From NCBI GenBank assembly GCA_003569245.1, contig BGOM01000011.1, positions 62,001 through 126,000 on the forward strand: 64,000 bases of DNA, read 5' to 3'. Under the pieces are notes generated by a model. The model worked only from the letters and a program-made list of their open reading frames with translations, was not told where the DNA came from and ran no database searches. This DNA is from Opitutia bacterium (lineage in GTDB: Bacteria > Verrucomicrobiota > Verrucomicrobiia > Opitutales > UBA953). The translations under genes and the position numbers were made by a program. The first letter of the stretch is position 1. Every line of letters starts with the position of its first letter. Positions 9,065 through 19,140 of the stretch are shown here, piece by piece.

Positions 9065-10252
9065 CTACTCCGAATACAGCCCTCGTCGTCCCGCGACGAG
9101 CCAGCTGAGGGCGCACGCGACCGCGGCGTAGGGGGTGAGTCGCGGATCGAAGAGTTCGCAGGCCATGATGGTACCGGCAATGGGCACGGCCCCGGCCCCG
9201 GCGAAGACGCCGACAAACCCAAGGGCTGCGCCGACGGCGACGGGGAGCGCGGTGAGGTCCGCCAGGCCGCTGCCGAGGCACGCGCCGATCACGAAGAGCG
9301 GGGTGACTTCCCCGCCGCGGAAGCCGGCCCCGATGCAGAGGGCGGTGAGGAGGAACTTGAGCGCGGCGACAAGCGGGGAGACCGGGTATTGCGCGACGTC
9401 CTGGGCGAGGTCGATCCCGAGGCCGGTGAACGGCGTGAGTTGGCCGAACCAGACGAGGCCGGCGTAGAGGAGGCCGACCACGAAGATCACGTGATACGGC
9501 GTGGGGAGCGGGCCATGACCGGTGGGCTTCCAAGTCCGGTTGAATGTGACGAAGGCCAGGTAGGTGCGGGCGACCAGGCCGAAGGTCAGGCCGAGCGCTC
9601 CGGCCCAGAGGAAGCCAGCGACGGTCAGGTCGGGCGGGAGGATGAGACGGAAGTCCGTATGGACGGCCCCGCAGAGGTGGCGACCGACCGCATCGGCCCC
9701 AAGGCCGGCGAGGAGGCAGAGCGGGAGCCGGTACCACCAGCCAGCCGTCAGGCGGACGAATTCCAGGGCGAAGACGGCGGCGGCGTAGGGTGTGCCGAAA
9801 ACGGCCCCAAAGCCCGCGCTGACCCCGCAGATGAGCAAGGTGCGGCGTTCCTCATCAGACAGCCGCCACGGGCCTCCTAGGCGGTCCGCCAGGGCCCCGC
9901 CCATCTGCAGGGCGGTACCTTCCCGACCGACGGAGGCACCCCCGAGGTGGGAGAGCAGGGTGGTGCCGATGATCGCCGGGCCCATACCCAGGGGCAAGGG
10001 GCCACCGGGCGACCTGATCTGGGCGATGAGGGTGCGGACGCCTCCGGCACTGGTGGGCGTCAGCCGGGCGTAGATCCAAGTCATGGCCAGCCCTAGGAAT
10101 GGGAGTAACCAGACTAACCAGATGTGCGCCTCAAAGGTGCGACCGACCCACGCGAGGGCGTGGAGGAAGCCAGCCCCGGCCGCACCGACCACAAAGCAGA
10201 CTCCCACGAGCAACGTGAGCCAGCGGAGCAGGATGGAGGCGGAGGGAGGCAA
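9065..10252 (-). CDS. ClC-type chloride (or fluoride) channel/antiporter
   Basis: 395 residues with about ten hydrophobic segments and no C-terminal CBS domains. The ClC core is clear: SAGGVRTLIAQIR near residue 70, GGASVGREGTALQMGG with the gating glutamate at about E111, SAGFGAVFGTPYAAAVFALEF, and GAGFRGGEVTPLFVIGACLG. The usual GSGIP selectivity motif is absent, and GREGT replaces GREGP, features I associate with the fluoride-exporting ClC subgroup; this is tentative. The start is a TTG at 10250-10252: an in-frame stop lies just upstream and the next methionine would remove the first helix. It is convergent with the Dabb gene (7 bases between stops). Confidence 0.85.
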   Translation of the reverse strand: MPPSASILLRWLTLLVGVCFVVGAAGAGFLHALAWVGRTFEAHIWLVWLLPFLGLAMTWIYARLTPTSAGGVRTLIAQIRSPGGPLPLGMGPAIIGTTLLSHLGGASVGREGTALQMGGALADRLGGPWRLSDEERRTLLICGVSAGFGAVFGTPYAAAVFALEFVRLTAGWWYRLPLCLLAGLGADAVGRHLCGAVHTDFRLILPPDLTVAGFLWAGALGLTFGLVARTYLAFVTFNRTWKPTGHGPLPTPYHVIFVVGLLYAGLVWFGQLTPFTGLGIDLAQDVAQYPVSPLVAALKFLLTALCIGAGFRGGEVTPLFVIGACLGSGLADLTALPVAVGAALGFVGVFAGAGAVPIAGTIMACELFDPRLTPYAAVACALSWLVAGRRGLYSE

Positions 10253-10370
10253 GGAGGGCTAAGTGGAGGGCAGGGTCGAGAGCTGGGTCGATGGCTGAAT
10301 CGAGGAATGAAGCAGAAATGCATGGTTTGCCATCCGCCAATCCTAACTGCCGAACGCTATCCCCTAACCG

Positions 10371-11843
10371 CTAGCTGAGGATTCCTTTGACGACTTTGGC
10401 CGGGACGACGCCGATGAGCTTCTGGTCGAGGCCTTGGTACTTGAACAGGAGCTTGTCGTGGTCGAGGCCGAAGCGGTTGAGGATCGTCGCGTGCAGGTCG
10501 CGCACGTGCACCGGGTCCTTGACGACGTTGTACGAGAACTCGTCGGTCTCGCCGTAGACGGTCCCGCCCTTGACGCCGGCGCCGGCGGCCCAGACGCAGA
10601 AATTGCGCGGGTGGTGGTCGCGGCCGTAGTTGGTCTTGGACAGGCTGCCCTGCGAGTAGACGGTGCGGCCGAACTCGCCGCCCCAGACGACCAGCGTGTC
10701 GTCGAGCATGCCGCGCTGCTTCAGGTCCTGGATCAGGGCCCAGGCGGCGCGGTCGATGTCCTTGCACTGCGCCTTGATGTCGTTGGGCAGGTTGCCGTGC
10801 TGGTCCCAGCCGCGGTGGAAGATCTGCACGAAGCGCACGCCGCGCTCGACCAGGCGGCGCGCCGTGAGGCAGCTGTTGGAGAACGTCCCGCGGTCGCGCG
10901 AATCCGGGCCGTACAGCTCGAAGGTCGCGTTGGACTCCTTGGAAAGGTCGGCCAGCTCGGGCACCGAGGCCTGCATGCGGAAGGCCATCTCATACTGCTT
11001 GAGGCGCGCGGCGGTCTCGGGGTCGCCGGCGGCCTGGTAGGTCATCTCGTTGAGCTCGGCGAGGCCGTCGAGCATCTTGCGACGCGTGGCGCGGCTCACG
11101 CCGTCGGGGTCGCGCAGGTAGAGCACGGGGTCGCCGGCCGAGCGGAAGGTCACCCCCGCGTGCTGCGTGGGGAGGAAGCCGGACGCCCACAGGCGGGCCG
11201 AGATCGCCTGCACGTTGGAGCCGGGGTTGGAGTGGCGGGCATGCAGCACGACGAACGTGGGCAGGTCTTCGTTGGCGCTGCCGAGGCCGTAGGAGAGCCA
11301 CGAGCCGAGCGAGGCCTTGCCCGGGACCATGTTGCCCGTGTACGAGAGCATGTTCGCCGGCTCGTGGTTGATCGCCTCGGTGTTCATCGTCCGGATGATC
11401 GCGATGTCATCCACCATCTTGGCGGTGTGCGGCAGGATTTCGGACACCCAGGCGCCCGACTGGCCATGCTGCTGGAAGGAGTACGCCGACGGCGCCACGG
11501 GGAAGCGCTTCTGACCGGCGGTCATGCCGGTGACGCGCTGGCCGTTGCGCACGGACGCGGGGAGGTCCTGGTCGAAGCGCTTCGCGAGCTCCGGCTTGTA
11601 GTCGAAGGTCTCGAACTGCGAAGGCGCGCCGATCATCGAGAGGTAGATGCAGCGCTTGGCCTTGGCGGGGAAGTGGACTCCGGGCGGCAAGCCCGGGCCG
11701 GGCGCGCCCGCGGCGAAAGCGCGGCCGACGCCGCCGGCGAGCAGCGAGCCGAGGGCGATGCCGCCCAGTCCAATCGCATTCTGACGGAAGAACTGCCGGC
11801 GGTTGACGCGGAAGTTGTGTTCGAGGGGATCGAAGGGGTGCAT
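10371..11843 (-). CDS. DUF1501 family secreted protein
   Basis: 490 residues from the ATG at 11841-11843 ([19 protein letters not shown]). A Tat-type signal is visible ([19 protein letters not shown]), so export in folded form is expected. The rest matches DUF1501, a family with an alkaline-phosphatase/sulfatase-like fold that is expanded in the PVC group: [56 protein letters not shown] and GETDEFSYN. It starts 4 bases after the stop of the PSCyt-PSD1 gene, the standard pairing, implying translational coupling and a joint periplasmic function that remains undefined. Confidence 0.92.
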   Translation of the reverse strand: MHPFDPLEHNFRVNRRQFFRQNAIGLGGIALGSLLAGGVGRAFAAGAPGPGLPPGVHFPAKAKRCIYLSMIGAPSQFETFDYKPELAKRFDQDLPASVRNGQRVTGMTAGQKRFPVAPSAYSFQQHGQSGAWVSEILPHTAKMVDDIAIIRTMNTEAINHEPANMLSYTGNMVPGKASLGSWLSYGLGSANEDLPTFVVLHARHSNPGSNVQAISARLWASGFLPTQHAGVTFRSAGDPVLYLRDPDGVSRATRRKMLDGLAELNEMTYQAAGDPETAARLKQYEMAFRMQASVPELADLSKESNATFELYGPDSRDRGTFSNSCLTARRLVERGVRFVQIFHRGWDQHGNLPNDIKAQCKDIDRAAWALIQDLKQRGMLDDTLVVWGGEFGRTVYSQGSLSKTNYGRDHHPRNFCVWAAGAGVKGGTVYGETDEFSYNVVKDPVHVRDLHATILNRFGLDHDKLLFKYQGLDQKLIGVVPAKVVKGILS

Positions 11844-11847
11844 GGGC

Positions 11848-14800
11848 TTATTTGTTAAGAGTTTCGTCGCGGTTGAGCATCTGCGAGCAGACCAGCGTCC
11901 AGGCGGCCACCTCGGCGGGCGGGAGCTTGGGGTCGACCGGTTTCTCCCCGGCCTTGGCGAGCTTGGCGGCTTCCGCGGGGTTGGCTGCGTAGTCGGCACG
12001 GAACGCGGCGAGCGAGCGGGCGAAGACCTTGTGCTCGGCGGGGGTGGCCGGGCGGGAGAGCAGCAGCCAGCTCAGGCGATCGACGCGGGCCGCGTCGTCC
12101 TTGGCCTCCTTGAGGAGGCGCTCGGCGAGGATGCGGGAGGCCTCCACGAACTGGACGTCATTGAGGAGGTTGAGCGACTGCAACGGGCTGTTGGAGCGCT
12201 CGCGCCGGGTGCAGAACACCTCGCGGGCGGTCGCGTCGAAGTTGAGCATCATCGGGTGCGGGGCCGAACGCTTGAGGAAGGTGTACATCGAGCGGCGGTA
12301 GAGCCCCTCGCCCTTGTCCGCGGTGTAGAAGCGGGTGTTGCTCTCCTTCATCGCCACGTCGCTCCAGATGTTCTCTGGCTGGTAGGGGCGGACGGACGGG
12401 CCGCCGACCTTGCGGACGAGGAGGCCGGAGGCGGCGAGGGCCGTGTCGCGGACCTGCTCGGCGTCGAGGCGGTAGCGCGGGCCGCGGGAGAGCAGCCGGT
12501 TGCGCGGGTCCTTCTCGAGCTTGGCCGGGGTGAAGGCGCCCGACTGCTTGTAGGTCTCGGAATTGACGATCAGGCGGACCATGTGGCGGAGGTCCCACTT
12601 GCGGTCCATGAACTCGACCGCCAGCCAGTCAAGCAGCTCGGGGTGCGTGGGCTTGTCGCCCATGATGCCGAGGTTCTCGGTCGTCTCGGCCAGGCCCGTG
12701 CCGAAGAACTGGTACCAAAGGCGGTTCATCGTCACACGGGCCGTCAGGGGGTTGCGACGGTCGACCAGCCAGCGGGCGAGATCGAGGCGGTTCGCGTGCT
12801 CGCCGCCTCGCTGCAGGGGCGGCAGCACCTTGGGGGTGTCGGCGTAGACGACCTCGCCGGGCTCGGTATACTGGCCGCGCTTGAGCACCTTGGCCGTGGC
12901 CGGCGTCGGGTTCTCCTTCATGATGAGCGTCATCGCCCCGCGCGCCTTGACCGCGTCGAGCTCCGAGTTGGTGGCTTTCAGTTTAGCGAGCACCGTCTGG
13001 TCGGACTTGTCGATGCGGCGGTCGAAGTAGCTGCGGAGCATGGCCACGACCTCGGGCTTCGCCTTGGCCCCATCCTTGCCGAGGGCGGCGCGCAGTTCGG
13101 GCACCTTGCCGAGGGTGACGACATCGCCGGCGTCCACCAGGGCGGGGATGAGGTTCACCGAGGCGAGCACGATACCGGCGGCGCCGGAGGTCCCGCTGCG
13201 GGTCCCGAGCCGGAAGGGCACCTTGGTGCGGATGTTCGCCTGGGCCGGCAGGCTGTTGCTGTCGATGATGGTCTTCTGCGGTTCGCCTTCGATGAAGATC
13301 TTGATGCCGTCGGGCTTACCCGAGCCATCGTAGGTCGCGATGACTTCCACTTCCTTGTTGAGCGGGATGGCGCCGGCGGAGCGGATCTTGAGGGCTTGGT
13401 TGGGCCAGCGCTGGATGATGTGCACCGCCGGATTACCGTTCTCGATCCAGAGATCCCAGCCGCGGTAGGCATCGCCTTCGTCCATGCGGGCGAGGACCGC
13501 GCCGTTGGCACCCTTGGTCATCTTGAGGCGCACCTGGACGGTCCAAGCCTGCGTGGACTCGAAGTCGCCCAAGGTCGGGTATTCGTAGGCGGAGGCGCCA
13601 TCGAGCACGAAGCCCCCTTGGCGCTTGTTGACGACCGGCGTGCCGGCGAGCTTGGCGGTCAGGGCCGGGCCTGTCGGCGCCTTCAGCGACGTGGGGCGGT
13701 CGGCGTCGAACATCCAGCCGGCGGGGAGAGGCTTGCTGGCGATGTCGGTCGGCGCGGCCTTGAGGCGCCACGCGGCGAATTCCTTGTCCGCCTTGGCCTT
13801 GCGGGCGGCGTCTTCCTTCGTCAGGGCGGCGAGCTGGGCCTCGAGCTCGACCCGGCGGGCGGTGTCCTCGGGGCGGGTCACCAGCATGGACGGCGGGTGA
13901 TTGGCGTTATTGCCGTCGAGGGCCGACATCGGGGTGTTCCGGAAGAAAGCCGCCAGGGCGTAGAACTCCTTCTGGCTGATGGGGTCGAACTTGTGGTCGT
14001 GGCAGGCTGCGCACCCGCTGGTCAGGCCCATCCAGACGGCCCCGAGCGTCTCGACCTGGTCCTTGGCGTAGTTCGTCATGACCTCCTCGGCGATGGCGCC
14101 GCCTTCGCCGGTGGTCGGGAGGCAGCGGCAGTAGCCGGTGGCCACGATCTGCTCGAGGGTGGCGTTCGGGATGAGGTCGCCGCCGATCTGCTCGATCGTG
14201 AACTGGTCGAAGGGCTGGTTGGCCTTGAAGGCGCGCAGCACCCAATCGCGGTACGGGTAGATGTTGCGGGCGTTGTCGATGTGGATGCCGTGCGTGTCGG
14301 CGTAGCGCACCGCGTCGAGCCAATGGCGGGCCATCTGCTCGGCATGCTCATCGGTCTTGAGCAGGCGCTCCACGGCCTGCGCGTAGGCGTCGGGCGAGCG
14401 GTCGGCGAGGAAAGCCTGCGTCTCCTCGGGCGTCGGCGGCAGACCCGTCAGGTCGAGGTTGAGGCGGCGGAACAGGCGGGCCTTGTCCTCCAGGGGGTTC
14501 GGCTTGAGGCCTTCCTTGGTGAGCTTGGCGACGATGAACGCGTCGAGGGGCGACTTCGCCCAGCCGGAGGCATCGGCGGGCGGGGTGGGGCGGACCGGGG
14601 CGATGAAGGACCAGTGTTCCTCATACTTCGCGCCCTCGGTGATCCAGCGACGCAGCAGCGCGAGCTCGGCGGGCTTGACCGACTTATGCGACTCCGGCGG
14701 CGGCATGACCTCGTCGGGATCCTTGTTCAGGATGCGCGCGATGAGCGGGGACTTGTCCGGGTCGCCCTTGATGATGACCACGTCGCCGCTCTTGGCCGGT

Positions 14801-15000
14801 GCGAAGGCGAACTCCGGGCGGTCGAGGCGCAGGCCCGACTTGCGGGTGCTCGAGTCCGGCCCGTGGCAATGGTAGCAATATTCCGACAGGATCGGCTGGA
14901 CGTCCCGGTTGAAGGAGACGCCGTCGGCGGCCACGAGGGCGAGCGGCGCCAGGGCGAACAGGAGGGGCGGGGCGACATGAGGATCAAGGGGTCCGACCAA
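11848..15000 (-). CDS. PSCyt1/DUF1549/LamG/DUF1553 (PSD1) cytochrome protein
   Basis: 1050 residues. The order is signal peptide, planctomycete-type cytochrome c domain with CYHCH at residues 42-46 and [17 protein letters not shown]1549 (about 145-360, with [12 protein letters not shown] and [13 protein letters not shown]), a LamG/concanavalin-like domain (about 430-625), and DUF1553 (about 735-1000, with [12 protein letters not shown] and [13 protein letters not shown]). The protein is predicted to be periplasmic and haem-binding and probably acts in oxidation of bound glycans, but the reaction is unknown. I chose the TTG start at 14998-15000: it lies 9 bases after a GAGGT ribosome-binding-like sequence, and the ATG at 14976-14978 is out of frame. 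Confidence 0.88.
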   Translation of the reverse strand: MVGPLDPHVAPPLLFALAPLALVAADGVSFNRDVQPILSEYCYHCHGPDSSTRKSGLRLDRPEFAFAPAKSGDVVIIKGDPDKSPLIARILNKDPDEVMPPPESHKSVKPAELALLRRWITEGAKYEEHWSFIAPVRPTPPADASGWAKSPLDAFIVAKLTKEGLKPNPLEDKARLFRRLNLDLTGLPPTPEETQAFLADRSPDAYAQAVERLLKTDEHAEQMARHWLDAVRYADTHGIHIDNARNIYPYRDWVLRAFKANQPFDQFTIEQIGGDLIPNATLEQIVATGYCRCLPTTGEGGAIAEEVMTNYAKDQVETLGAVWMGLTSGCAACHDHKFDPISQKEFYALAAFFRNTPMSALDGNNANHPPSMLVTRPEDTARRVELEAQLAALTKEDAARKAKADKEFAAWRLKAAPTDIASKPLPAGWMFDADRPTSLKAPTGPALTAKLAGTPVVNKRQGGFVLDGASAYEYPTLGDFESTQAWTVQVRLKMTKGANGAVLARMDEGDAYRGWDLWIENGNPAVHIIQRWPNQALKIRSAGAIPLNKEVEVIATYDGSGKPDGIKIFIEGEPQKTIIDSNSLPAQANIRTKVPFRLGTRSGTSGAAGIVLASVNLIPALVDAGDVVTLGKVPELRAALGKDGAKAKPEVVAMLRSYFDRRIDKSDQTVLAKLKATNSELDAVKARGAMTLIMKENPTPATAKVLKRGQYTEPGEVVYADTPKVLPPLQRGGEHANRLDLARWLVDRRNPLTARVTMNRLWYQFFGTGLAETTENLGIMGDKPTHPELLDWLAVEFMDRKWDLRHMVRLIVNSETYKQSGAFTPAKLEKDPRNRLLSRGPRYRLDAEQVRDTALAASGLLVRKVGGPSVRPYQPENIWSDVAMKESNTRFYTADKGEGLYRRSMYTFLKRSAPHPMMLNFDATAREVFCTRRERSNSPLQSLNLLNDVQFVEASRILAERLLKEAKDDAARVDRLSWLLLSRPATPAEHKVFARSLAAFRADYAANPAEAAKLAKAGEKPVDPKLPPAEVAAWTLVCSQMLNRDETLNK

Positions 15001-15109
15001 TCTGCGTGTACCTCGGTTCCATGCAACCCTGCGGATGGGTTGGCCGAGGGGGTGGCCAGGGGCCGATTAAGCCTTGGAGGCGTCCGCGGAAGCCCTAACT
15101 TGGGCGGTC
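15001..15109. promoter_or_regulatory. divergent gap between PSD1 gene and Gfo/Idh/MocA gene
   Basis: 109 bases between two outward-facing starts must carry both promoters. I find no convincing hexamer pair and no palindrome of note, so only the location is supported. Confidence 0.3.
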
Positions 15110-16375
15110 ATGAGCACCCCGCTTCCTCGCCGTCAGTTCGTCTCCACCCTGGCCGTCGGCGGCCTGGCCTTGGCCGCCGCCCCCGCGCTCCTCCGCGCCG
15201 AACCCATCCCCGCCAAGGTCAAGGTCGCCCTGATCGGTTGCGGCGGCCGCGGGACCGGCGCCATCGCCCAGTTCCTGGCCGCCTGCAAGGTGCTCGGCGT
15301 CGAAGGCGAGGTCGTCGCCCTGGCCGATGCCTTCGAGGACCGCGCCCAGCGCCTCAACGAGACTTACAAACTCCCCGCCAACCGTGTGTTCGTCGGCTAC
15401 GACGCCTACCAGAAGGTCATGGCGACCGACTGCGCGTTCGTCCTCCTGGCGACCCCGCCGGCGTTCCGCCCCGTGCACTTCGCCGCCGCCGTCGCCGCCG
15501 GCAAGCACTGCTTCGTCGAGAAGCCCGTCGCCGTCGACCCGGTCGGCGCCCGCGCCATCATCGCCACCGGCGAGGTCGCCCGCGCCAAGGGCCTGGCCGT
15601 CGTCGCCGGCACCCAGCGCCGCCACGACGCTTCCTACCTGCGCAACAAGGCCCTCATCGACGCCGGCGTCATCGGCGCGCTCCGCGGGGGCGTGGTGCAG
15701 TGGAACGGTACCGTGCCGTGGGTCCGTCGCCGCGCGAAGGGCGAAGCCGACGCGGATTACATGAACCGCAACTGGCTCAACTTCACCGAGCTCTCCGGCG
15801 ACCACATCGTCGAGCAGCACATCCACAACGTCGACGTCGCGATCTGGTTCCTCGGCCGTCCCCCGGTGAGCGCCCTTGGCTTCGGCGGGCGCGCCCGGCG
15901 CGAGACCGGCAACATGTTCGACTTCTTCAGCGTCGATTACGATTTCGGCGACGGCGTGCGCATCCACAGCCAGTGCCGCCAGATCACCGGCACGGCCGGC
16001 CGCGTGGGCGAGTTCTTCACCGGGGCCGAAGGCTCCTGCTATGGCGCCGGCAAGGTCTTCGCCAAAAAGAAATACGAGACCCCGGTCATCAAGCTCGATA
16101 CCGATGACTCCATGGTACAGGAGCACGTGGACCTCATCCGCGGCGCCTTCAACGGTAAGCCGCTGAACGACGCCCGCCAGATCGCCGAGTCCAACCTCGC
16201 CGTCATCCTCGGCCGCATCTCCGCCTACACGGGCGACCTGGTGAAGTTCGACGACCTCCTCAAGCACGAGAAGTCGCCTTACTACAACCTGACCGCCGCG
16301 GTCGGCCCGCTCGATTTCGAGAAGGGCACCGTGAAGCTGCCCGCCGAAGTCCCCCCGATCCCCGGCAAGGCCTGA
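15110..16375 (+). CDS. Tat-exported Gfo/Idh/MocA family oxidoreductase
   Basis: 421 residues from the ATG at 15110-15112 (MSTPLPRRQFVSTLAVGG), which places a twin-arginine signal at the N-terminus. A nucleotide-binding Rossmann domain follows (VKVALIGCGGRGTGAIAQF), with the family EKP motif (FVEKPVAVDPVGARA) near residue 140 and a C-terminal alpha/beta domain containing NWLNFTELSGDHIVEQHIHN. Members oxidise or reduce sugar hydroxyls or keto groups using NAD(P), often held tightly; export by Tat in the PVC group fits a periplasmic sugar oxidoreductase. The gene is monocistronic, divergent from the PSD1 gene, and ends at a strong terminator. Confidence 0.92.
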   Translation: MSTPLPRRQFVSTLAVGGLALAAAPALLRAEPIPAKVKVALIGCGGRGTGAIAQFLAACKVLGVEGEVVALADAFEDRAQRLNETYKLPANRVFVGYDAYQKVMATDCAFVLLATPPAFRPVHFAAAVAAGKHCFVEKPVAVDPVGARAIIATGEVARAKGLAVVAGTQRRHDASYLRNKALIDAGVIGALRGGVVQWNGTVPWVRRRAKGEADADYMNRNWLNFTELSGDHIVEQHIHNVDVAIWFLGRPPVSALGFGGRARRETGNMFDFFSVDYDFGDGVRIHSQCRQITGTAGRVGEFFTGAEGSCYGAGKVFAKKKYETPVIKLDTDDSMVQEHVDLIRGAFNGKPLNDARQIAESNLAVILGRISAYTGDLVKFDDLLKHEKSPYYNLTAAVGPLDFEKGTVKLPAEVPPIPGKA

Positions 16376-16411
16376 CGCGCGAGCCCGTCGCGGGCGCGGC
16401 GACCGGCCAAC

Positions 16412-16438
16412 AAAAAGCCCCTCGCAAGAGGGGCTTTT
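16412..16438. terminator. bidirectional intrinsic terminator
   Basis: An 11-base perfect stem (AAAAGCCCCTC pairing with GAGGGGCTTTT) closes on a GCAA tetraloop. The A-rich left side and T-rich right side give a U tract in either direction. It sits between the convergent Gfo/Idh/MocA gene and the NIPSNAP gene and would end both transcripts, including the long minus-strand operon. Confidence 0.92.
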
Positions 16439-16458
16439 CCTTGGGCTGGTCGGCTCGC

Positions 16459-17235
16459 TTACTTGACCGGCGAGTAGTCGGTCGGCACCAGGAACTCGGA
16501 CTTCACGCCGTCCTTGATGGTCAGCGAGCCGCCGGCCTTCTGCTCGGAGGCTTCCTTGGCGGCGACCCAGGCCGGGTCGGCGCGGAAGGCGTCGAAGCTG
16601 GCCTTGGCGGCGTCGGCCGACTTGTGGGTGAGGAGGTAGATCAGCGTGTTGCCGGCGACGAGCGGGGACTTGGCGCCCTTCTGGTCGGCGGCGAGGTTCC
16701 AGTAGGTCACGTTCGTCATGCCGTGCTTCTCGAAGAGCTTGAGGGTGTGGTCGCGGAAACGGGCGTTCAGGTTGTCGAGGCGACCGGGTTCGGTGGTGTA
16801 GGTGCGCAGTTCAAAGACCCCCTGACCGTAGGCCTTGGCGGCGGCGAGCGGGGAGTAATCGGTGGCGGTCAGGAAGGCGGCTTCCACCTTGGTGATGAGC
16901 TTGCCGTTGGCTTCGGAGGCCTTCTGGGCGGACTTCCAGTCGGGGTCGGCCTGGAAAGCCTTCCAGGACGCGTCGCGGGCGGCCCGGTCGGGGTAGGCGA
17001 GGAAGTAGACGAGCTTGTTCTCGGTGTTCTTGACCGGGACGAAGTAGCCGAGGCTGGTGATGCCATGCTTGGCGAAGAGCTTCAGCGTGTGGTCGCGGAA
17101 GCGGGCGTTGAGGGCGTCGAGCTTGCCTTCGGCGGCGTAGTAGACGCGCACCTCGAAGAGGCGGGTGTCGGGCTCGGCGGCGGTCGCCGTGGCGGCGAGC
17201 AGGCCGAAGGTGAGGAGGGAGAGCAGGGTTTTCAT
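16459..17235 (-). CDS. secreted double NIPSNAP-domain protein
   Basis: 258 residues with a signal peptide (MKTLLSLLTFGLLAATATAA). Two NIPSNAP repeats follow, about 25-130 (LFEVRVYYAAEGKLDALNARF, FLAYPDRAARDASWKAF) and 137-250 (VFELRTYTTEPGRLDNLNARF, YLLTHKSADAAKASFDAF). The near-identical phrase LNARFRDHTLKLF occurs in both, so this is an internal duplication giving a pseudo-dimer of ferredoxin-like folds. The family has no fixed enzymatic role; PVC-group copies cluster with secreted sugar genes. It is the last gene of the operon, 7 bases after the sugar-binding lipoprotein. Confidence 0.92.
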   Translation of the reverse strand: MKTLLSLLTFGLLAATATAAEPDTRLFEVRVYYAAEGKLDALNARFRDHTLKLFAKHGITSLGYFVPVKNTENKLVYFLAYPDRAARDASWKAFQADPDWKSAQKASEANGKLITKVEAAFLTATDYSPLAAAKAYGQGVFELRTYTTEPGRLDNLNARFRDHTLKLFEKHGMTNVTYWNLAADQKGAKSPLVAGNTLIYLLTHKSADAAKASFDAFRADPAWVAAKEASEQKAGGSLTIKDGVKSEFLVPTDYSPVK

Positions 17236-17242
17236 GGGAAGG

Positions 17243-18181
17243 TTATTTCTTGAGGAAGGTGTCGACGTTCTCGCGGGTCACGACCTGGAAGGGGATCATG
17301 ACTTCCTTCTCGAAGGGCTGCTTGGAGGCCAGGAGGATCGCCGTGTCGATCGCGCCCCGGCCTTGGCCGACCGCGTCTTGGAAGACCGTCGCGTCGAGGC
17401 GGCCGGCCTTCACGGCATCGAGGGCCTGGGCGATGGCGTCCACGCCGATGACGTACACGTCCTTCTTGAGGCCGGCCCGCTCGAGGGCGAGCAAGGCGCC
17501 CATCGCCATCTCGTCATTGTGGGCGAAGATGGCCTGGAACTTGCCCTGGTGGGCCTGGATCCAGTTCTCGGTGAGCGCGAGGGCCTTGGCGCGGTCCCAC
17601 GAAGCCGTCTGGTGGTCGAGCAACTTGAGGCCGGGGTATTTGGCGAGCACCTTACGGGCGCCGGCGTCGCGGTGCAGCTGGGCGGACTGGCCCATGATGC
17701 CATGGATCATCAGCACGTTGCCCTGGCCGCCGAGCTTCTTCGCGATGGCTTCCATCGCGAGGACGCCGGCCTGCTCGTCGTCCGAGCCGACGTAGCAATC
17801 GGGGGCCGCCTTGGTCAGGGAGTTGACGTTGACCACGGGGATCTTGGCCGCGCGGGCGCGGTCCACGGCCGGCGAGCTGGCCTCGACCTCGCACGGGTTG
17901 AGGATGATGACGTCGACCTTCTGCGCGATGAAGTTCTCGGCCTGGCTGATCTGTTTCTGGGCGTCGGCCTGGGCGTCGACGAAGACGAGCTTCACGCCCC
18001 GTTCCTTCGCGCGGGCCTGGACGGCGTCGCCGAGCCGGGCGGTGTACTCCGCGGATTGGTCGCGGGAGGAGTAGCCGATGAGCCATTCGCCGGCTTTGCG
18101 GGGTTCGGCCTTCTTGCAGCCGGAGAGGAGGGCGATGACCAGACCGAGGGTGCCGAGGGCGATGCGGGGGGCGGGGCGCAT
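17243..18181 (-). CDS. sugar ABC transporter substrate-binding lipoprotein (RbsB-like)
   Basis: 312 residues. The N-terminus ends in a lipobox (LLSGCKK, cysteine at about 22), so the mature protein is a lipoprotein. The body is a type I periplasmic binding protein of the ribose/galactose class: WLIGYSSRDQSAEYTARL, DVIILNPCEVEASSPAVDRA, VGSDDEQAGVLAMEAI, FAHNDEMAMGALLALE and VIGVDAIAQALDAV. It delivers a monosaccharide, or a close relative, to the permease and ATPase encoded just upstream. The sugar cannot be read from the sequence. Confidence 0.92.
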   Translation of the reverse strand: MRPAPRIALGTLGLVIALLSGCKKAEPRKAGEWLIGYSSRDQSAEYTARLGDAVQARAKERGVKLVFVDAQADAQKQISQAENFIAQKVDVIILNPCEVEASSPAVDRARAAKIPVVNVNSLTKAAPDCYVGSDDEQAGVLAMEAIAKKLGGQGNVLMIHGIMGQSAQLHRDAGARKVLAKYPGLKLLDHQTASWDRAKALALTENWIQAHQGKFQAIFAHNDEMAMGALLALERAGLKKDVYVIGVDAIAQALDAVKAGRLDATVFQDAVGQGRGAIDTAILLASKQPFEKEVMIPFQVVTRENVDTFLKK

Positions 18182-18190
18182 GCCGAGGTC

Positions 18191-19140
18191 TTACGAACGG
18201 GCCTGACGTCGGTCGAGCCAAACCGCACCGACGATGATGAGGCCCTTGATGACGGCCTGGTAATAGGAGGACACGCTGAGCAGGTCCAAGCCGTTGTTGA
18301 TGATGCCGATGAGCAGGACCCCGAGGAGCGTACCGACGACGCCGCCGACCCCGCCGGAGAGGCTGGTCCCGCCGATGACCACGGCCGCGATGGCGTCGAG
18401 TTCATAGGCCTGGCCGGCGTTCGGCTGGCCGGTGGTGATGCGGGCCGCCAGCACGACGCCGGCGAGGCCGGTCAGCAGGCCGCAGAGTCCGTAGGCGAAG
18501 AGCTTGATGCGCGGCACGGAGATGCCGGCGGCGCGGGCGGCCTGCTCGTTGCCGCCGACGGCGTAGAGGTGGCGACCCAGCCGGTAACGCCCGAGGAAGA
18601 GTCCGGCGCCCGCGGTCACAAGGGCGAAGCAGAGCAGCGGGATGGGGACCGGGCCCACATCGCCCGCGAGGTCGGTCAGCGCGGGGGACATGTTCGCCAC
18701 GGGCTTGCCGCCGCTGAGGATGAGCGCCAGACCGCGCGCGATGGTCATCATGCCGAGGTGACGATGAACGGGGCGATGCCGCCGCGGGTGACCAGCAGGC
18801 CGTTGACGAGACCGCAGGCGCCGCCCGTGAGCACGCCGAGCGCGATCGGGACCCACAGGGCGTGTTCGCCGGGCTGAGCGTTGAGGGCGCAGACCACCCC
18901 GCTCAGGGCGACCACCGAGCCGAGGGAAAGGTCCACGCCCCCGGTCAGCAGCACGAAGGTCACCCCGACCGCGAGGATGCCGTTGATCGAGACCTGGCGG
19001 GCGACGTTGGTGAGGTTCGAGGCGGTGGCGAAGCTGTCGGTCGTCGCGGCGAGCACGGCGGAGATGAGCAGCAGCACCGCGACGATACCGAAGCGGTGGA
19101 CGAGGTCGCGGTCGAAGCGGGAGCGCAGGGGAGAGGTCAT
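18191..19140 (-). pseudogene. sugar ABC transporter permease (RbsC-like), broken by one frameshift
   Basis: The first part (19140 to 18748) starts MTSPLRSRFDRDLVHRFG and runs through VDLSLGSVVALSGVVCAL to GGIAPFIVT, then meets a stop. The rest continues in another frame as LGMMTIARGLALILSGGKPV through AARAAGISVPRIKLFAYG to the stop at 18191. RbsC proteins read PFIxTLGMMTIARG across this point, so inserting one C near 18757-18758 restores a normal permease of about 316 residues. The ATPase stop overlaps the start by 4 bases. As written the transporter would lack a permease; all other parts are intact, so a sequence error is more likely than true inactivation. Confidence 0.85.

Noticed and set aside
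10253-10370. Possible fluoride riboswitch before the ClC gene
   Set aside because: A GGCGGATGGCAAACC stretch on the minus strand recalls the motif start, but the conserved later part of the fluoride aptamer is missing.
11803-16107. A 1434-codon plus-strand frame across the PSD1 gene and beyond
   Set aside because: It lies antisense to PSD1 and then out of frame with the Gfo/Idh/MocA gene; composition is that of a shadow frame.
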